In this document: positions 45,447 through 53,304 of the stretch, in pieces
Numbering within the stretch: position 1 is the first letter of the stretch
Layout: the number at the start of each line of letters is the position of its first letter
Assembly (NCBI GenBank): GCA_902801325.1
Contig: CADCHQ010000006.1
Location: forward strand, 62,001-126,000
Reading direction: 5' to 3'
Length of the DNA: 64,000 bases
Source of the DNA: an uncultured Bacteroidales bacterium
GTDB taxonomy: Bacteria > Bacteroidota > Bacteroidia > Bacteroidales > Bacteroidaceae
Translations under genes and position numbers: made by a program
Notes under the pieces: generated by a model
What the model saw: the letters and a program-made list of their open reading frames with translations, nothing else
What the model was told of the DNA's origin: nothing
Databases searched by the model: none

Positions 45447-48400
45447 ATGAGAACGGAACAATTTAAGAAAATGTGGATGCTCTTTTTGAGCATAATGTTC
45501 ACCTCGCTTTCCTTGCAGGCTCAGAACGTTACAATTAGAGCCAACAATGGTAGTACCATTGCTGCTGTGAAGAATGGTGGCGCGACAGACACTTTCTTCG
45601 GACTTGGTGGCTTTGCCACATGGCAGCATGAACAGTTGAGCATGGTACTTACAGTGTCTGATGGAACAAGTTTAACCCCAAATGGACAACTGGATAACCC
45701 AGCTAACAACCTCTTTGCTAATGGCAATTATATGCAAATTGCAAAGGGAAAGGTTAATAATGCTAATGTCTGCTATGCCACTATTAGTTTGCCAAGCGGT
45801 TATCGTTTCACAGGTTATGCTATCAAGTTTACAAAACCAAGGAATGCTCAGAATAGCGAGTTCAATACTGGCAATAATGGGACTCAGCCATCAACCTTTG
45901 GTGAGACAAATAGTACATTTGCCACCTATACGACTCAAGCCACGATCAATATAGGTGGAGCAGCCCAGACAATCACTCGCACAGAAATGGGTGAAGGTGA
46001 TATGGGTAATGTTCTTTATTTTAAATTGCAGAATCCATCAAGTTCACGTGCTCTTATCCAGCTTGAAAGTGCAGAGTTTTTCTTTACCTCAGAAGAGAAT
46101 TACTCACCTGTAACACCTGCAGGTACGATTGCATCACCAGTAAGTGCTGTTGACGTACCGTTCTCTACCAGCAAAGTGGATTTTGGCAATATCACTAGAA
46201 GAACCTATAATGGTTCCACTCGTGTGAGTTATAGTTCTGCCAATGTGACTGATTTGGAGGCAAACTTTGTACTATACGAGGCAGAATCCATAAAGGACGG
46301 CAGTGATATTGATGGAATCTCAGGAAAGGTCGTAGATTACAAGGCTGGTACGATATCTTCGTCAGGCGGTTATTTCAAACTTGGCAAAGAGAATGCAGAA
46401 CAAGTATACTACATTGAGACTCCCACCTATGTGACATTGTCAAACGGCACAAAGAACCCTGTGGGTTATCGTATTGTTGGTGCAGAATTTGAATACACTA
46501 CATCGGCGTCTCAGAGTGGAGATGTATTTTACATTACATATACCGATAACGGGACAACATATTATTTGAACACCGCAGGACGCTTCACCACAACACCTGT
46601 GGTATGGGAGATAGATTCAGATGGTTATATATCAAGTAATGGTCTATACCTATATTGGGACAATGGTTATGCTGCTACACAAACAACAAAACCCGGGTCG
46701 GGTGAAAGATTTACTATTGCTAATAATGGAAGAATTTATCAAACTGAATACACCTCATACTACATTCGTTGCTATATCCAGAATGGAACGTATTATGGTT
46801 TGATAACAAATAATAATTATGGCAGCTATGCAATTGCGCAAGATGTTCCAGCAACAAATGTTGATGGCTTCGTATTAAAAATCTATGACAAGTCTGGCGC
46901 TAACCCTCAGTCCATTTCCGTTACTGGAACTGGTAAGACTTCTATAACAGGACTTAATAATGATGCCGTGAAATTTGGCGTTCAAGGTATGGGATTGGTT
47001 CGTGCTACACTTACCTTGCAGGCTCTTGATCCCTATCTCGACCAGATGCAGGTTGTTTGTCAAGATCAGGTGCAGAGCGCAGTTCGTATGACTCAATCGT
47101 TTACTGCAAGTGACTTTAGTGTCAGTGGTGGTAAATTCTATTTCTACTTGCCTGCTGATTGTGAGGGTCATAATGTGCTTATCTCTTTCGAAGATTTGAA
47201 GAGTAAGTATTTTGATGAAACCTACACAGGCGGTTCTGCTTCTCATACGTCACGCCTCAATTTTGTAAAGTCTAATCACTACAATGCTTTTGGTGCTTCG
47301 AACAACAACGTATACACCAATAGAAGTGAGGCCTCTAATGCACAACTGGAGCGTTTGAAGGTTATCATTGTTGGTACAAAGGCCTTTAAGTTTAATAACG
47401 CTGATGAAGTGGGAACATCAGGTGGTACGCTGACTGAATATCCATTCTCCTTGGAGAAGTATGCTGCATCTCCCAATAGTGGTACATTCACAAACATGCA
47501 GTTCACGGTATCGACTGAAGATCAGGAACTCACTCGTTATGTATTTACCACCGATGAAACCCGTTATAACATAGCTCCGACAACTGCTACTCAGCATCGT
47601 GCCTATGCATTCTATGAGATGGAAGTCCACGTGCAATCCGGAACGTATGAGCCTAAGGTCGAGTTCAAGAAGATTTATGATGAAACACTCTATGGTACGG
47701 GTCAAAATGATGCATTCTATGGTGCTGTTATTACCGCTACTGATGGAAATGGCAAGCCCGGTTACTCTAGCACACAGGAAATCTTTAAGATGATTGATCG
47801 ATGCATCAATATTGACAAGGTGGATGATTTTGGGCACACAGACATACCTAATAATCATAACAAACTGCTTTATCTTGACTTTAGCCAGTTGGCAGGTGTG
47901 TACGAGATTACGACTGAGGAACATCAATCGATGGAAGACTATGCAGCCACCAATGCCAAGAACTGTATAATCTTTATCCCCAAGGGTCAAAGTGCTCCCA
48001 ACAACAATGTGGCTTATAAGACGGAGTCTGGCGGTTATATGGCAGCTAATGACATCGTTCTCACCGACAAAGAGCCTTTCTATACTCCTTACGATATTCA
48101 GGTGCACAGTGCCAATAAGGCCGTATACAAGCGTCTGATTACAAAGGATGGTTATGGCAAGGTGCAGAATGCGACGCTTATTATGCCTTTCCAACTCACT
48201 GTTGACAATGGCAAGCACACGAATGTGGACGGTACGTCCTTCACATTGCACAAAATGCAGGCGACTCAGGCCATTGCCCTCGAAGGTAGCAAGCCTTATG
48301 CATACTTCCCTGGAGAACTGGCAGACGTAACAGTTACTGAACCTCACACACCTTATCTTGTTCAGTTGACTGAAAACAGCTCGGAGGATGGCGTATCGTT

Positions 48401-48995
48401 TGTAGTTAGCCAGAATGGTACTACCATAAAGGCAACGACGGGTGCAAAGACCCAGAACGGTTACAAGTACTTCTTCGATGGCGAAACCGCAACAGGAACT
48501 ATAGCCGCAGGCGGTACTTTCAACGATGGTGAGGAATGTACCCTTACCTTCCACAATCAGGGTACATACGCAGGTCAAGCTCTTCCCAAGGCTATCGGTG
48601 GAAATGGCGTGTTCTACTTCGCCCGCAACCGCTTTGTCAACTCCAGCGAACTGGCTGATGACATTACAACTGTGAAGATTGCTCCCTTCCGTACTTATTA
48701 CACTATAAGTGGTGCCAAGGCTGGTGCTAAGATGTCGGCTATCGATGTTGTCTTCGGTGAAGGCATCGGTGACGAGCCTGATGCAGTACGCAACCTCCGT
48801 GATGTTATCGATCTAGGTGTGAAGTCTGGACGTGGCACAATCACGATTGCCGCCAAGGCTGACAACAGCGTACGGATCATCGGTGTTAATGGTATCAGTC
48901 ATTTTAATCTCAACATGAAGGCTGGTGAAGTGAAGACCGTGGATGTACCTGCAGGTCTCTATATAGTTAACGGAGTTAAGATCCTCGTAAAATAA
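45447..48995 (+). CDS. Large T9SS-exported surface protein, tandem copy 2
   Basis: A 1,182-residue paralogue of the preceding large protein. The signal peptide (MFTSLSLQAQ), the first 100 residues (NVTIRANNGSTIAAV against NVNVRANNGSCIPAV) and the last 400 residues are clearly alike; the DNA for the final ~100 codons is nearly identical (for example 44640-44680 against 48605-48645). The middle (about 370-470) is unrelated in detail. The C-terminal tail GLYIVNGVKILVK is the presumed T9SS signal. The ATG at 45447 is used because the promoter overlaps the longer frame. It is followed by the second copy of the 61-residue peptide gene. Confidence 0.8.
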   Translation: MRTEQFKKMWMLFLSIMFTSLSLQAQNVTIRANNGSTIAAVKNGGATDTFFGLGGFATWQHEQLSMVLTVSDGTSLTPNGQLDNPANNLFANGNYMQIAKGKVNNANVCYATISLPSGYRFTGYAIKFTKPRNAQNSEFNTGNNGTQPSTFGETNSTFATYTTQATINIGGAAQTITRTEMGEGDMGNVLYFKLQNPSSSRALIQLESAEFFFTSEENYSPVTPAGTIASPVSAVDVPFSTSKVDFGNITRRTYNGSTRVSYSSANVTDLEANFVLYEAESIKDGSDIDGISGKVVDYKAGTISSSGGYFKLGKENAEQVYYIETPTYVTLSNGTKNPVGYRIVGAEFEYTTSASQSGDVFYITYTDNGTTYYLNTAGRFTTTPVVWEIDSDGYISSNGLYLYWDNGYAATQTTKPGSGERFTIANNGRIYQTEYTSYYIRCYIQNGTYYGLITNNNYGSYAIAQDVPATNVDGFVLKIYDKSGANPQSISVTGTGKTSITGLNNDAVKFGVQGMGLVRATLTLQALDPYLDQMQVVCQDQVQSAVRMTQSFTASDFSVSGGKFYFYLPADCEGHNVLISFEDLKSKYFDETYTGGSASHTSRLNFVKSNHYNAFGASNNNVYTNRSEASNAQLERLKVIIVGTKAFKFNNADEVGTSGGTLTEYPFSLEKYAASPNSGTFTNMQFTVSTEDQELTRYVFTTDETRYNIAPTTATQHRAYAFYEMEVHVQSGTYEPKVEFKKIYDETLYGTGQNDAFYGAVITATDGNGKPGYSSTQEIFKMIDRCINIDKVDDFGHTDIPNNHNKLLYLDFSQLAGVYEITTEEHQSMEDYAATNAKNCIIFIPKGQSAPNNNVAYKTESGGYMAANDIVLTDKEPFYTPYDIQVHSANKAVYKRLITKDGYGKVQNATLIMPFQLTVDNGKHTNVDGTSFTLHKMQATQAIALEGSKPYAYFPGELADVTVTEPHTPYLVQLTENSSEDGVSFVVSQNGTTIKATTGAKTQNGYKYFFDGETATGTIAAGGTFNDGEECTLTFHNQGTYAGQALPKAIGGNGVFYFARNRFVNSSELADDITTVKIAPFRTYYTISGAKAGAKMSAIDVVFGEGIGDEPDAVRNLRDVIDLGVKSGRGTITIAAKADNSVRIIGVNGISHFNLNMKAGEVKTVDVPAGLYIVNGVKILVK

Positions 48996-49027
48996 GAGGT
49001 TAATATTTAAAAATGGAGAATGTAATA

Positions 49028-49213
49028 ATGAAGAAATATATAGAGCCGAGCATAAAGGTTGTCGAAATGACAACTAAAGAAGATTCAATGACCACTTCCT
49101 CATTCAAAGACGACTGGGCAGACGCAAAGGAGTTTAAGGATGACGATCTCTGGAATGAAGAAGTAACTTCTGAAGGAGCGCAAAAGTCAAACCTTTGGGA
49201 CAAAGAGTGGTAA
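49028..49213 (+). CDS. 61-residue acidic, Trp-rich peptide, copy 2
   Basis: The second copy of the small protein. Its N-terminus differs (KKYIEPSIKVVEMTTKEDSM) but keeps the Y-x-x-P-x-x-K-V-V-E-M-T-T-K-E-D pattern, and residues 29-61 are identical to copy 1. An ATG at 49013 would add five residues, but the matching codon in copy 1 is TTG and the region aligns with copy 1's ribosome-binding site (GGAG at 49016-49019), so 49028 is the better start. No modification enzyme or transporter gene lies nearby. Confidence 0.75.
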   Translation: MKKYIEPSIKVVEMTTKEDSMTTSSFKDDWADAKEFKDDDLWNEEVTSEGAQKSNLWDKEW

Positions 49214-49235
49214 TCACACACTTAAACTAAGATAA

Positions 49236-49273
49236 GTGAGGGAGGCCTTCCGTAATGGGATGGCCTCCCTTGT
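49236..49273 (+). terminator. Terminator of unit 2
   Basis: GGGAGGCC (49240-49247) pairs with GGCCTCCC (49262-49269), then a T-rich stretch. It is almost identical to the unit 1 terminator. Confidence 0.85.
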
Positions 49274-49392
49274 TTAGTTGAAAGAAAAATGGCGAAATAA
49301 ATCATCTGCAATAAAATATATCTTGTAAATTCTTAATCATTTATATTACTTTGAAATCACGATAAATTATCGAATATTTCTAAAGTTTTTAC

Positions 49393-49423
49393 TTTGAAAA
49401 ATGAATTAAAAGACGTACCTTTG
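49393..49423 (+). promoter_or_regulatory. Promoter of the leucine-rich-repeat gene
   Basis: TTTG (49393-49396), 19-base spacer, TACCTTTG (49416-49423), about 70 bases before the ATG at 49493. The 279-base gap from 49214 holds only the unit 2 terminator and this promoter. Confidence 0.72.
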
Positions 49424-49492
49424 CATGCTAATTACAAAGGCGATGAATAAAAGCTTCCGCTATAGAAAACAACTCTAATTATTAAATAAAAA

Positions 49493-50728
49493 ATGAAACT
49501 AAAATTCTTAACTACTTTGCTCTCCCTTTTCCTATGTTTTTTGTCAAGTGAGGCCCAGACGTTTTATAATCCTATAAAAGTTGATGGCATTTACTATCTC
49601 TTTACCGGAACAGAAGCAAAGGTAACGTATTTGCTTAATGGAACAGACAACACACCCGCCTATACAGGTGATGTTGTTATCCCCGAAACCGTGAGATACG
49701 ATGGTACCACCTACAAGGTAACAACCATTGGTAATTGGGCGTTCCAGTATTGCACCAACTTAACATCGGTCACCATCCCAAGCAGCGTAACATACTTTGG
49801 CGATCATGCGTTCTATAAATGTGAGGGGCTGACATCGTTCGAAATTCCTAACTCTGTAACGACTGTTGGCATGTATGCGTTCAGTGAATGCACTGGTCTT
49901 AAATCTATCGAAATCCCCAATTCCGTGACTTCCATTGGCGTCTATACCTTTCAAAATTGTACAAGCCTTACCTCTGTTACTATCCCCAACAGCATAACAG
50001 CCATCAGCAATTATGCGTTCACAGGGTGCAGTGGCCTGAAAGAAGTCTTCATTCCCAATACTGTGACTTCCATTGGTGATTATTCTTTTGAAAAATGTAC
50101 GAGCCTCGTCTCTGTCGACATCCCCGAAGGTGTAACTTCAATAGGAAAAAATGCTTTTCAAGGCTGTAGTGGGCTGGAATCAGTAACCTTCCCCAATAGT
50201 TTGAAGAGTCTTGGCATGACAGCATTCTCTGGTTGCAGCAGCCTGAAATCTGTTACCCTCCCCTATGGTTTAGAATCCATTGGCGGCGGTGCATTCTCTC
50301 TCTGCAGCAGTCTGACTGAAGTATTTATTCCCAGCTCGGTAAAATCCATCAGCGGTCCGGCATTTGGTGGTGGCTGCACTAATCTGACTACTGTGAAAGT
50401 TGACATTAAGACTCCTTTAACAATTACCCAATACACTTTCATCAACCGCACTAATGCTACGCTTTATGTGCCCAAAGGTTGTAAGGCTGCTTATGAAGCA
50501 GCCCAATATTGGAAGGAATTTAAATCCATCGTAGAGATGGTAAATGCTGACGTTAACAAGGATGGAGAAATTACTATTGCCGACGTTACTGCACTCGTAA
50601 ATATCATCCTAGGCAAGGATGATGCAGAACCATATTTGTATGACCATGAGCGTGCCGACATAAATGGGGACGAAAACATCACTATCGCCGACGTCACAGC
50701 ACTCGTGAATATTATTCTTGGATTATAA
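49493..50728 (+). CDS. BspA-like leucine-rich-repeat surface protein with dockerin-like end
   Basis: A 411-residue exported protein: signal peptide (LLSLFLCFLSSEAQ), then about eleven LRR_5 (BspA/TpLRR) repeats of 23 residues (for example LTSVTIPSSVTYFGDHAFYKC and LKSIEIPNSVTSIGVYTFQNC), about 60-330, and two dockerin-type calcium-binding repeats at the C-terminus (DVNKDGEITIADVTALVNIIL and DINGDENITIADVTALVNIIL, about 350-411). BspA-like repeats mediate adhesion in oral and gut Bacteroidales. No cohesin is in the window. The end carries no T9SS tail of the kind seen in its neighbours. Confidence 0.88.
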   Translation: MKLKFLTTLLSLFLCFLSSEAQTFYNPIKVDGIYYLFTGTEAKVTYLLNGTDNTPAYTGDVVIPETVRYDGTTYKVTTIGNWAFQYCTNLTSVTIPSSVTYFGDHAFYKCEGLTSFEIPNSVTTVGMYAFSECTGLKSIEIPNSVTSIGVYTFQNCTSLTSVTIPNSITAISNYAFTGCSGLKEVFIPNTVTSIGDYSFEKCTSLVSVDIPEGVTSIGKNAFQGCSGLESVTFPNSLKSLGMTAFSGCSSLKSVTLPYGLESIGGGAFSLCSSLTEVFIPSSVKSISGPAFGGGCTNLTTVKVDIKTPLTITQYTFINRTNATLYVPKGCKAAYEAAQYWKEFKSIVEMVNADVNKDGEITIADVTALVNIILGKDDAEPYLYDHERADINGDENITIADVTALVNIILGL

Positions 50729-50780
50729 ACCAATCTACTCTTACTACACGAAACCACAAAGACCCTTAGGGTATCTGGTA

Positions 50781-50850
50781 CTAAGAGTGGTAAACACACA
50801 CTTGAACTAAAATAAGTGAGGGAGGCCTTCCGTAATGGATGGCCTCCTTC
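50781..50850 (+). repeat. Remnant of the peptide-gene 3' end plus its terminator
   Basis: From AAGAGTGGTAA onward the DNA matches the last codons (Lys-Glu-Trp-stop), trailer and terminator of the two 61-residue peptide genes (45255-45325 and 49201-49271), with a one-base deletion in the loop. The body of the peptide gene is missing. The hairpin GGGAGGCC/GGCCTCC (50820-50848) is still functional-looking and would terminate the LRR transcript. Confidence 0.8.
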
Positions 50851-50877
50851 TATTTTTGTAATCGGAATCGAACCTAA

Positions 50878-51078
50878 GTTCGAAAGGTAATGAACATAGG
50901 TTCGAAGGTTGGTGAACCTAGGTACGATGATTGGTGAACCTAGGAGCGGTGGTTGAGCAACCTTGGTTTAGTGGTTGTAAATACTATTTACAACAACAGA
51001 ACGGGTTAGGGACAACGGCAGAACGGGTTAGGGACAACAACAGAACTGGTTTGGGACAACAACAGAACTGGAACAAGA
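50878..51078. repeat. 22-bp tandem array between convergent genes
   Basis: Five units start at exact 22-base steps (50878, 50900, 50922, 50944, 50966), sharing forms of GTTCGAAGGTTGGTGAACC; four more start at 50991, 51013, 51035 and 51057, sharing CAACAACAGAACTGG. Within the first group, short inverted pieces (GGTTGAGCAACC) are present. It is similar in period, sequence and position to the array at 30565-30725. The interval 50851-51118 holds nothing else. Confidence 0.85.
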
Positions 51079-51096
51079 ATAAATAAGAAAGGGGGA

Positions 51097-51124
51097 CGAT
51101 AAAGCGTCGTTTATCGCTTTATCG
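51097..51124 (-). terminator. Hairpin overlapping the GH76 stop codon
   Basis: CGATAAAGCG (51097-51106) and CGCTTTATCG (51115-51124) form a ten-base stem; the GH76 stop codon is within the right arm. On the minus strand it is followed by CCCCC and a T-run. Confidence 0.55.
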
Positions 51125-53278
51125 AACCATCACTTGCTTGCCATCACGAACGTAGATGCCCTTTGGGAGTGATGGAGTGATGAAGTGATGAAGTGATGAA
51201 GAGGAAACGCAACGACCGCTGAGGTCATAAACACCAGAGTATGCCTCACTGCCCTCTCCTACTGATGAACCCGGTAAATGATTACTTTCCAAAGCTTCGA
51301 CACGAGTAACTTGCTCGGCAGAAAGATTACTAAACTGGAACTGGTCGAGGCTATAGGCACGAGCCTTGGTAGTACTATTGGTAAAGCGAAGGAAAAGGTG
51401 ATGACGCCCAGTCGTGGGAAGAATATCGGTGACAAAGGTTTGAACCGACTGAGCAGTTGCAGAACTACGAAGTTCACAGACACCTGCCGGTGTGCCATTC
51501 ATACTGTCGAAATAGATCTCAATAGAGCCCGTGGAGAAATCTTCAGGAAGGATGACGGAGAGGGCAACGCTACGAGCCGTATCGGCGGAGAAATTGATAT
51601 TAGTGTACTCTGCCCAAAAGCCATCACTCACTTGTACAACCTTCCCTTCCTGACTCTCTTCGCTATCTTCGACGAGAAGTCCACAATGGTAATCGAAGCC
51701 TTCGCCCTGCAAGAGATTAAAACCTTTCTTTACCACATCGCCTAGTACCGCATTGGCGGCCGCAGAGGCAGCAGTAGAGCAGGCAAAGGGATTGGTTGTA
51801 GTGGATGGTGTTGCTTTGGCAAGCCAACCTGTGCTCGTGAGTCCTTGTTCGTCGCGATTGCAATAGGCATGGAAGGCATTGCGAAGCGTCCAATCACGAT
51901 ACGTGTTATTATTCAATTCAAGGACAAAACGCCGCACATAACGCATGAGAATACCCTTGAAACCACTGAGGTCACCATTGGTCGGGTCTTGGCAGACGCG
52001 AATGATGCCATAGTCATTGCAGAGGTCGGACTTGGTGTAAGACATGATTTTGCGGGCATCAGAGAGATACTGCGAATCTCCATAATGATTGTAAAGCAAG
52101 CAGGCAGCACCAAGCATAGTACCTTGGTTGTAAGTAGATGCCCACTCGTTCTTGGATGTTACCGTTTCCGTGGAAGGGTCCCATACAAGGCTATCCCATA
52201 TCTTACCCGTAGCCATGTTCTGGGCAAGGTGGCGACGCTGGGCAGCATAAATGTCACGAGCTTTCTCGAAATACTCCTCGCCACATCCACTCATTGCAAG
52301 ATAGCAAGCAGCGACTTCGGTAGGACCTTGGATGCAAGAGTTTGTTCCATAGCGATCACCCGTTTGTTCTGCCCATCGCATCATACCGGTAAAGGGAATG
52401 AAAGCACGGGCATAGATGCGGTCGAAGTTACGACGAGCAATGTTTGTGTATGACTTATCACCCGTGAGCCAACCCAAACGAGCAACAGCAATGATTTGCC
52501 ACATGACATCATCGTTGAAGTCATAGCCATACCAATGATAGCTTGAACTAGACGAACCTTTTGTCCAATCCGTAGTTACACATTTGTTGAAGTAGGAATA
52601 AACTTGCTTTGCAGCAGTGAGATAGCGTTCAAGTCCTGTAGCTTCATAGGCATCGAGCAAAACTTCGAGTTGTTCGCTTTCTCCCCATCCCCCTTCGTAA
52701 AAGGTGCTATAGTTTGCGCCACGCGAATGAAGATGATGTGCGAGATAATCGTCAATCATCGTTTCGCGCAGGGAAGCATTGAAGGCTGTCTGTGGCTCTA
52801 CAGACTCAAATATCCATTGCTGGCTTTCGTCCTCATCATCAGGAGTTGCCCATGTAACAGAAACACCATCTTCATCGGAAGCGACGGAAAGGCAAAGGCT
52901 CTTACCTGAGTCCATGATGCGATAGAGTCCAGACTCCTCATCGATGGCTTCAATGACCAGGCGGGCTAAGGAGCGTGTGCCTACTGCTGCAAAAGTACCA
53001 CCAACTGTACGAGTACGTGGAGCCGCATATTTGCCCGTATAAACATTTTGTAAGGCAAAATTATCTGTAGTAATACTATGAACCTTCCACTGTTGCGAAG
53101 GGACATTAGTCTCCGTCCACAACACCACGTCAGCACCTTCCTCACGCTGTGAGTCCTTAATAAACAGCGACTTATTCAGATACTTCTTCGATACGATGCG
53201 ATAGGTCTCCCCTACTCCCACGGCCTGAGCAAAGAGGGCAGTAAGGGTCAGTATAGTAATCAACAGAAGGCGTTTCAT
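51119..53278 (-). CDS. GH76 family alpha-mannanase-like enzyme with ricin domain and T9SS tail
   Basis: A 719-residue exported protein: signal peptide (ends LFAQA), an N-terminal ricin-type beta-trefoil (about 22-160, QQWKVHS and QQWIFES QxW motifs), a GH76 alpha/alpha barrel (about 170-510) with the double Asp D256-D257 in DFNDDVMWQ, a CBM6-like beta domain (about 530-665) and a T9SS type A tail (VYDLSGRCV, then KGIYVRDGKQVMVR). GH76 enzymes cut alpha-1,6-mannan backbones such as those of yeast. The tail linker (LHHFITPSLP) is encoded by a GATGAAGT tandem repeat (51167-51201). It is 26 bases downstream of the clan-A-like hydrolase gene. Confidence 0.87.
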   Translation of the reverse strand: MKRLLLITILTLTALFAQAVGVGETYRIVSKKYLNKSLFIKDSQREEGADVVLWTETNVPSQQWKVHSITTDNFALQNVYTGKYAAPRTRTVGGTFAAVGTRSLARLVIEAIDEESGLYRIMDSGKSLCLSVASDEDGVSVTWATPDDEDESQQWIFESVEPQTAFNASLRETMIDDYLAHHLHSRGANYSTFYEGGWGESEQLEVLLDAYEATGLERYLTAAKQVYSYFNKCVTTDWTKGSSSSSYHWYGYDFNDDVMWQIIAVARLGWLTGDKSYTNIARRNFDRIYARAFIPFTGMMRWAEQTGDRYGTNSCIQGPTEVAACYLAMSGCGEEYFEKARDIYAAQRRHLAQNMATGKIWDSLVWDPSTETVTSKNEWASTYNQGTMLGAACLLYNHYGDSQYLSDARKIMSYTKSDLCNDYGIIRVCQDPTNGDLSGFKGILMRYVRRFVLELNNNTYRDWTLRNAFHAYCNRDEQGLTSTGWLAKATPSTTTNPFACSTAASAAANAVLGDVVKKGFNLLQGEGFDYHCGLLVEDSEESQEGKVVQVSDGFWAEYTNINFSADTARSVALSVILPEDFSTGSIEIYFDSMNGTPAGVCELRSSATAQSVQTFVTDILPTTGRHHLFLRFTNSTTKARAYSLDQFQFSNLSAEQVTRVEALESNHLPGSSVGEGSEAYSGVYDLSGRCVSSSSLHHFITPSLPKGIYVRDGKQVMVR

Positions 53279-53304
53279 GTTGCTTTTAAATTATATGGAA
53301 AGCT

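Noticed and set aside
47418..48578. 386-codon frame antisense to the second surface protein
   Set aside because: Shadow frame caused by the codon use of the sense gene; Cys/Ile-rich product with no recognisable features.
45081..49213. Toxin-antitoxin interpretation of the 61-residue peptides
   Set aside because: No second small gene, no toxin-like motif, and the partner is a large exported protein.
41298..49213. Phage tail or adhesin module
   Set aside because: No phage genes nearby; signal peptides and T9SS-type tails indicate host-encoded surface proteins.
50878..51078. CRISPR array
   Set aside because: Contiguous 22-base repeats without spacers and no cas genes.
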